NCBI GenBank assembly: GCA_003661865.1
Contig: QMWY01000030.1
Location: 1-9,631, forward strand
Length of the DNA: 9,631 nt
Direction of reading: 5' to 3'
From: Thermoprotei archaeon
GTDB lineage: Archaea > Thermoproteota > Thermoprotei_A > Sulfolobales > Ignisphaeraceae
In this document: piece after piece, positions 7,958 through 9,631 of the stretch
Layout: each line of letters opens with the position of its first letter
Position numbering within the stretch: the first letter of the stretch is position 1
Notes under the pieces: model-generated
What the model was told of the DNA's origin: nothing
Seen by the model: only the letters and a program-made list of their open reading frames with translations
The model's database searches: none
Position numbers and translations under genes: made by a program

Positions 7958-8002
7958 AGGCCCGAGCTCTCTTCTCTCATCCTCTGCAGCGTTGACAGAT
8001 TT
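7958..8002 (+). terminator. Possible terminator region after rps7
   Basis: The 3' flank of rps7 has a pyrimidine-rich run (7966-7985, CTCTCTTCTCTCATCCTC core) and a short T run at 8000-8003. Pyrimidine/T-rich tracts are the usual crenarchaeal termination signal. A weak inverted repeat spans the rps7 stop: GAGAGAA 7931-7937 with TTCTCTC 7972-7978, and AGCTC 7946-7950 with GAGCT 7964-7968. No long T tract is present, so this is tentative. Confidence 0.3.
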
Positions 8003-8011
8003 TCTATAATG

Positions 8012-8020
8012 CTTATAAAT
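8012..8020 (+). promoter_or_regulatory. TATA box of the aEF1A promoter
   Basis: CTTATAAAT is a strong archaeal TATA box, in an AT-rich patch within an otherwise GC-rich window. At the usual 26-27 base spacing, transcription would begin near 8041-8045, giving a leader of about 31-35 bases before the ATG at 8076. A second AT-rich element, TATAAT at 8005-8010, lies just upstream. Confidence 0.7.
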
Positions 8021-8063
8021 TCAGGCCCGCATTACCAAAAACGACGTGTAAGGGTAGGTAGAT

Positions 8064-8069
8064 GAGGTG
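8064..8069 (+). promoter_or_regulatory. Shine-Dalgarno of aEF1A
   Basis: GAGGTG lies six bases before ATG 8076. It includes the in-frame GTG at 8067, which would otherwise extend the protein by MFG. The presence of the site over that GTG argues that ATG 8076 (MSEKPHLN) is the true start. Confidence 0.7.
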
Positions 8070-8075
8070 TTCGGT

Positions 8076-9437
8076 ATGAGCGAGAAGCCACACCTCAATG
8101 TGGTGATAATAGGGCATGTGGACCACGGCAAGAGCACCCTGGTAGGGCACCTGCTGTACAAGCTCAAGGCTGTTGACGAGAAGCTGTGGAAGGAGGCGTT
8201 CGAGTACGCAGCTAAGACGGGTAAGGAGAGCGAGAAGTTCGCATGGCTCCTAGACAGGTTGAAGGAGGAGAGGGAGCGAGGCCTAACAATATCCCTAGCC
8301 TATAGGAAGTTCGAGACGCGCAAGTACTACTACACCATCATAGACGCTCCGGGCCACCGCGACTTCGTCAAGAACATGATTACCGGTGCCAGCCAGGCGG
8401 ACGTTGCAGTACTCGTGGTGTCTGCCAAGAAGGGTGAGTTCGAGGCTGGTATGAGCCCAGAGGGTCAGACTAGGGAGCACATACTCCTAGCAAAGACCAC
8501 CGGTATCGATCAGATGATAGTTGCCGTTTCGAAGATGGACATAACGGAGCCTCCGTACTCTGAGAAGAGGTTTAGGGAGATACTGGCGGTGCTATCCAAG
8601 TTCATGAGGGCCGTCGGCTACAAGCTCGGCAATGTCTATGTGGTGCCCGTATCGGGCTGGACCGGCGATAACCTCGTAGAGCCCAGCCCCAACATGCCGT
8701 GGTGGAACGAGAAGACCATGGCTGAGGTCAAGAAGACCTATGGGTTCAACACAGCGCGCACACTGCTGGACGCCCTAGACAGCGTGAAGGAGCCTCCCAA
8801 GCCCATAGATAAGCCCCTGAGGATCCCGATATCCGAGGTGTTCTCGATCTCTGGAGTAGGCACGGTGCCCGTAGGGAGGGTAGAGTCGGGAGTGCTCAAG
8901 GTTGGCGACACCGTTGTATTCATGCCTCCGGGTGTAGCAGGCGAGGTCAGAAGCATAGAGATGCACCACACGAGGATCGAGAAGGCTGTTCCCGGCGACA
9001 ACATAGGGTTCAACGTGAGGGGCATATCGAGGGACCAGATAAGGCGCGGAGACGTCGCCGGTCACCTAACGAACCCGCCCACGGTAGCCGAGGAGTTCAC
9101 GGCGAGGGTCATGATAGTGTGGCACCCCTCGGCAATAGCCCCTGGGTACACGCCGGTTATCCATGCGCACACCGCTAGCATAGCATGCAGGATCGTTGAG
9201 ATACAGGCGAAGCTCGACCCCAAGACGGGCAAGATCGCTGAGAGGAACCCGCCGTTCATGAAGCCCGGCGACATAGCTATAGTGAAGTTCAAGCCTACGA
9301 AGCCTATGGTCGTTGAGAAGTACAGCGAGTTCCCAAGGCTAGGCAGGTTCGCGATGAGGGACATGGGGAAGACCGTGGGCATAGGCATAGTTGTCGACGT
9401 GAAGCCCATGAAGGTGGAGATAAGGGGCAAGAGGTAA
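8076..9437 (+). CDS. tuf: Translation elongation factor 1-alpha (aEF1A)
   Basis: GTPase that carries aminoacyl-tRNA to the ribosomal A site. It has 453 residues (about 435-440 is usual in Sulfolobus and Aeropyrum). The N-terminal G domain shows the P-loop GHVDHGKST (13-21), G2 with GLTI (69-72, Thr71), G3 DAPGH (90-94) and G5 SGW (193-195). G4 reads SKMD (152-155) instead of NKMD. Domains 2 and 3 are typical: VFSISGVGTVPVGRVESGV, GDNIGFNVRG, PPTVAEEFTA, FPRLGRFAMRDMGKTVGIG and DVKPMKVEI. After PNMPWW the loop 211-229 is 19 residues long where other crenarchaeal proteins have about four, which accounts for the extra length. I chose ATG 8076 over GTG 8067 because of GAGGTG six bases before it. 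It has its own promoter and probably its own transcript. Confidence 0.98.
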   Translation: MSEKPHLNVVIIGHVDHGKSTLVGHLLYKLKAVDEKLWKEAFEYAAKTGKESEKFAWLLDRLKEERERGLTISLAYRKFETRKYYYTIIDAPGHRDFVKNMITGASQADVAVLVVSAKKGEFEAGMSPEGQTREHILLAKTTGIDQMIVAVSKMDITEPPYSEKRFREILAVLSKFMRAVGYKLGNVYVVPVSGWTGDNLVEPSPNMPWWNEKTMAEVKKTYGFNTARTLLDALDSVKEPPKPIDKPLRIPISEVFSISGVGTVPVGRVESGVLKVGDTVVFMPPGVAGEVRSIEMHHTRIEKAVPGDNIGFNVRGISRDQIRRGDVAGHLTNPPTVAEEFTARVMIVWHPSAIAPGYTPVIHAHTASIACRIVEIQAKLDPKTGKIAERNPPFMKPGDIAIVKFKPTKPMVVEKYSEFPRLGRFAMRDMGKTVGIGIVVDVKPMKVEIRGKR

Positions 9438-9452
9438 AGGCCGATCAACCTC

Positions 9453-9513
9453 TTTTAACACCGATGGTTCTAACCCTAGTAAGGGTTTAGAGAGGGACCG
9501 GGGTCGCACAGCC
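9453..9513 (+). promoter_or_regulatory. Intergenic control region before rps10: TATA-like elements and hairpin
   Basis: The 76-base gap after aEF1A holds TTTTAA at 9453-9458, which could be a TATA box or part of a T-rich terminator. GTTTAGA (9485-9491) is centred about 26 bases before the rps10 ATG and could be a weak TATA box for a leaderless message. No GGTGA-type site precedes the ATG. Which element works cannot be decided from sequence. Confidence 0.35.
9470..9490 (+). other. Short stem-loop between aEF1A and rps10
   Basis: The arms CTAACCCT (9470-9477) and AGGGTTTAG (9482-9490) can pair over eight base pairs with one bulged T around the loop AGTA. It could serve as a 3' end structure of the aEF1A transcript or as part of the rps10 control region; no long T run follows, so a classical hairpin terminator is not supported. 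Confidence 0.45.
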
Positions 9514-9631
9514 ATGTCTGCGGTCGTCAGGATAAGGCTGTGGAGCACTGATGTGAACAATCTGAACTACGTAGTATCCCAGATAGTTGATATAGCGAGG
9601 AGAGCAGGTGTCAGGGTACGGGGACCTGTAC
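9514..9631 (+). CDS. rps10: 30S ribosomal protein S10 (uS10), 5' part, cut by window end
   Basis: Small-subunit head protein that commonly follows aEF1A in archaea. Only 39 codons plus one base are inside the window (about 100 residues in the full family). The visible N-terminus MSAVVRIRLWSTDVNNLNYV followed by VSQIVDIARRAGVRVRGPV matches archaeal S10, whose hallmark is RIRLWST near the start, then LNYV and RGP. The ATG at 9514 places RIRLWST at the expected distance from the N-terminus. The frame is open further upstream but without a start codon nearby. There is no Shine-Dalgarno; see the upstream control region. The frame is intact up to the window end. Confidence 0.93.
   Translation, partial: MSAVVRIRLWSTDVNNLNYVVSQIVDIARRAGVRVRGPV

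Noticed and set aside
8067..8069. GTG 8067 as the EF-1 alpha start
   Set aside because: It lies inside the GAGGTG Shine-Dalgarno of ATG 8076, and the protein from 8076 (MSEKPHLN) matches the N-terminus of other archaeal EF-1 alpha proteins.
7958..8075. tRNA or small RNA gene in the rps7-EF-1 alpha gap, and likewise in 9438-9513
   Set aside because: No T-loop (GTTCGAATC-like) or cloverleaf-compatible arms are visible; the gaps are too short and hold promoter-like elements.
8652..8660. SGW in the G5 motif of EF-1 alpha as an anomaly
   Set aside because: SGW is the usual form in eukaryotic eEF1A and differs only slightly from the archaeal SAW, so it is ordinary.

Overview
This window is a stretch of an archaeal informational (transcription/translation) gene cluster, all on the + strand. 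In order it holds: the 3' two thirds of rpoB, complete rpoA1 and rpoA2, rpl30e, nusA, rps12, rps7, the aEF1A (EF-1 alpha) gene, and the 5' end of rps10. The order is the classical archaeal RNA polymerase / 'str-like' arrangement. Proteins, start contexts and codon use (many ATA Ile and AGG Arg codons, GTG starts, GGTGA-type ribosome binding sites) point to a member of Thermoproteota (Crenarchaeota in the older sense), probably a hyperthermophile. The RNAP largest subunit is split (A'/A''). RpoB is undivided over the place where methanogens and halophiles split it. EF-1 alpha carries the 'eocyte'-type PNMPW segment. I cannot name the genus.

Region 1 (1-6840): rpoB-rpoA1-rpoA2-rpl30e-nusA. The genes are packed with gaps of 8 and 21 bases, an ATGA overlap (rpoA1/rpoA2), and stop codons that lie inside the Shine-Dalgarno of the next gene, so the region reads as one operon. 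It encodes the catalytic core of RNA polymerase, a kink-turn-binding large-subunit protein and the short two-KH archaeal NusA.

Region 2 (6841-7957): rps12-rps7, the two small-subunit proteins around the decoding site and head. A TATA-like box just after the nusA stop lies about 28 bases before the rps12 GTG and no Shine-Dalgarno is visible, suggesting an internal promoter giving a leaderless rps12 mRNA. rps7 follows with an AGGTGA made partly from the rps12 stop codon.

Region 3 (7958-9631): a 118-base gap with a pyrimidine-rich stretch and a good TATA box, then aEF1A, a 76-base gap with a small hairpin and weak TATA candidates, then the first 39 codons of rps10.

I found no mobile element, CRISPR array, tRNA, rRNA or undescribed system. 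The points worth a second look are small: a 15-residue insertion and an SKMD guanine-specificity motif in EF-1 alpha, PNAA in place of PNSA in ribosomal protein S12, and the promoter/leader arrangements of rps12, aEF1A and rps10.
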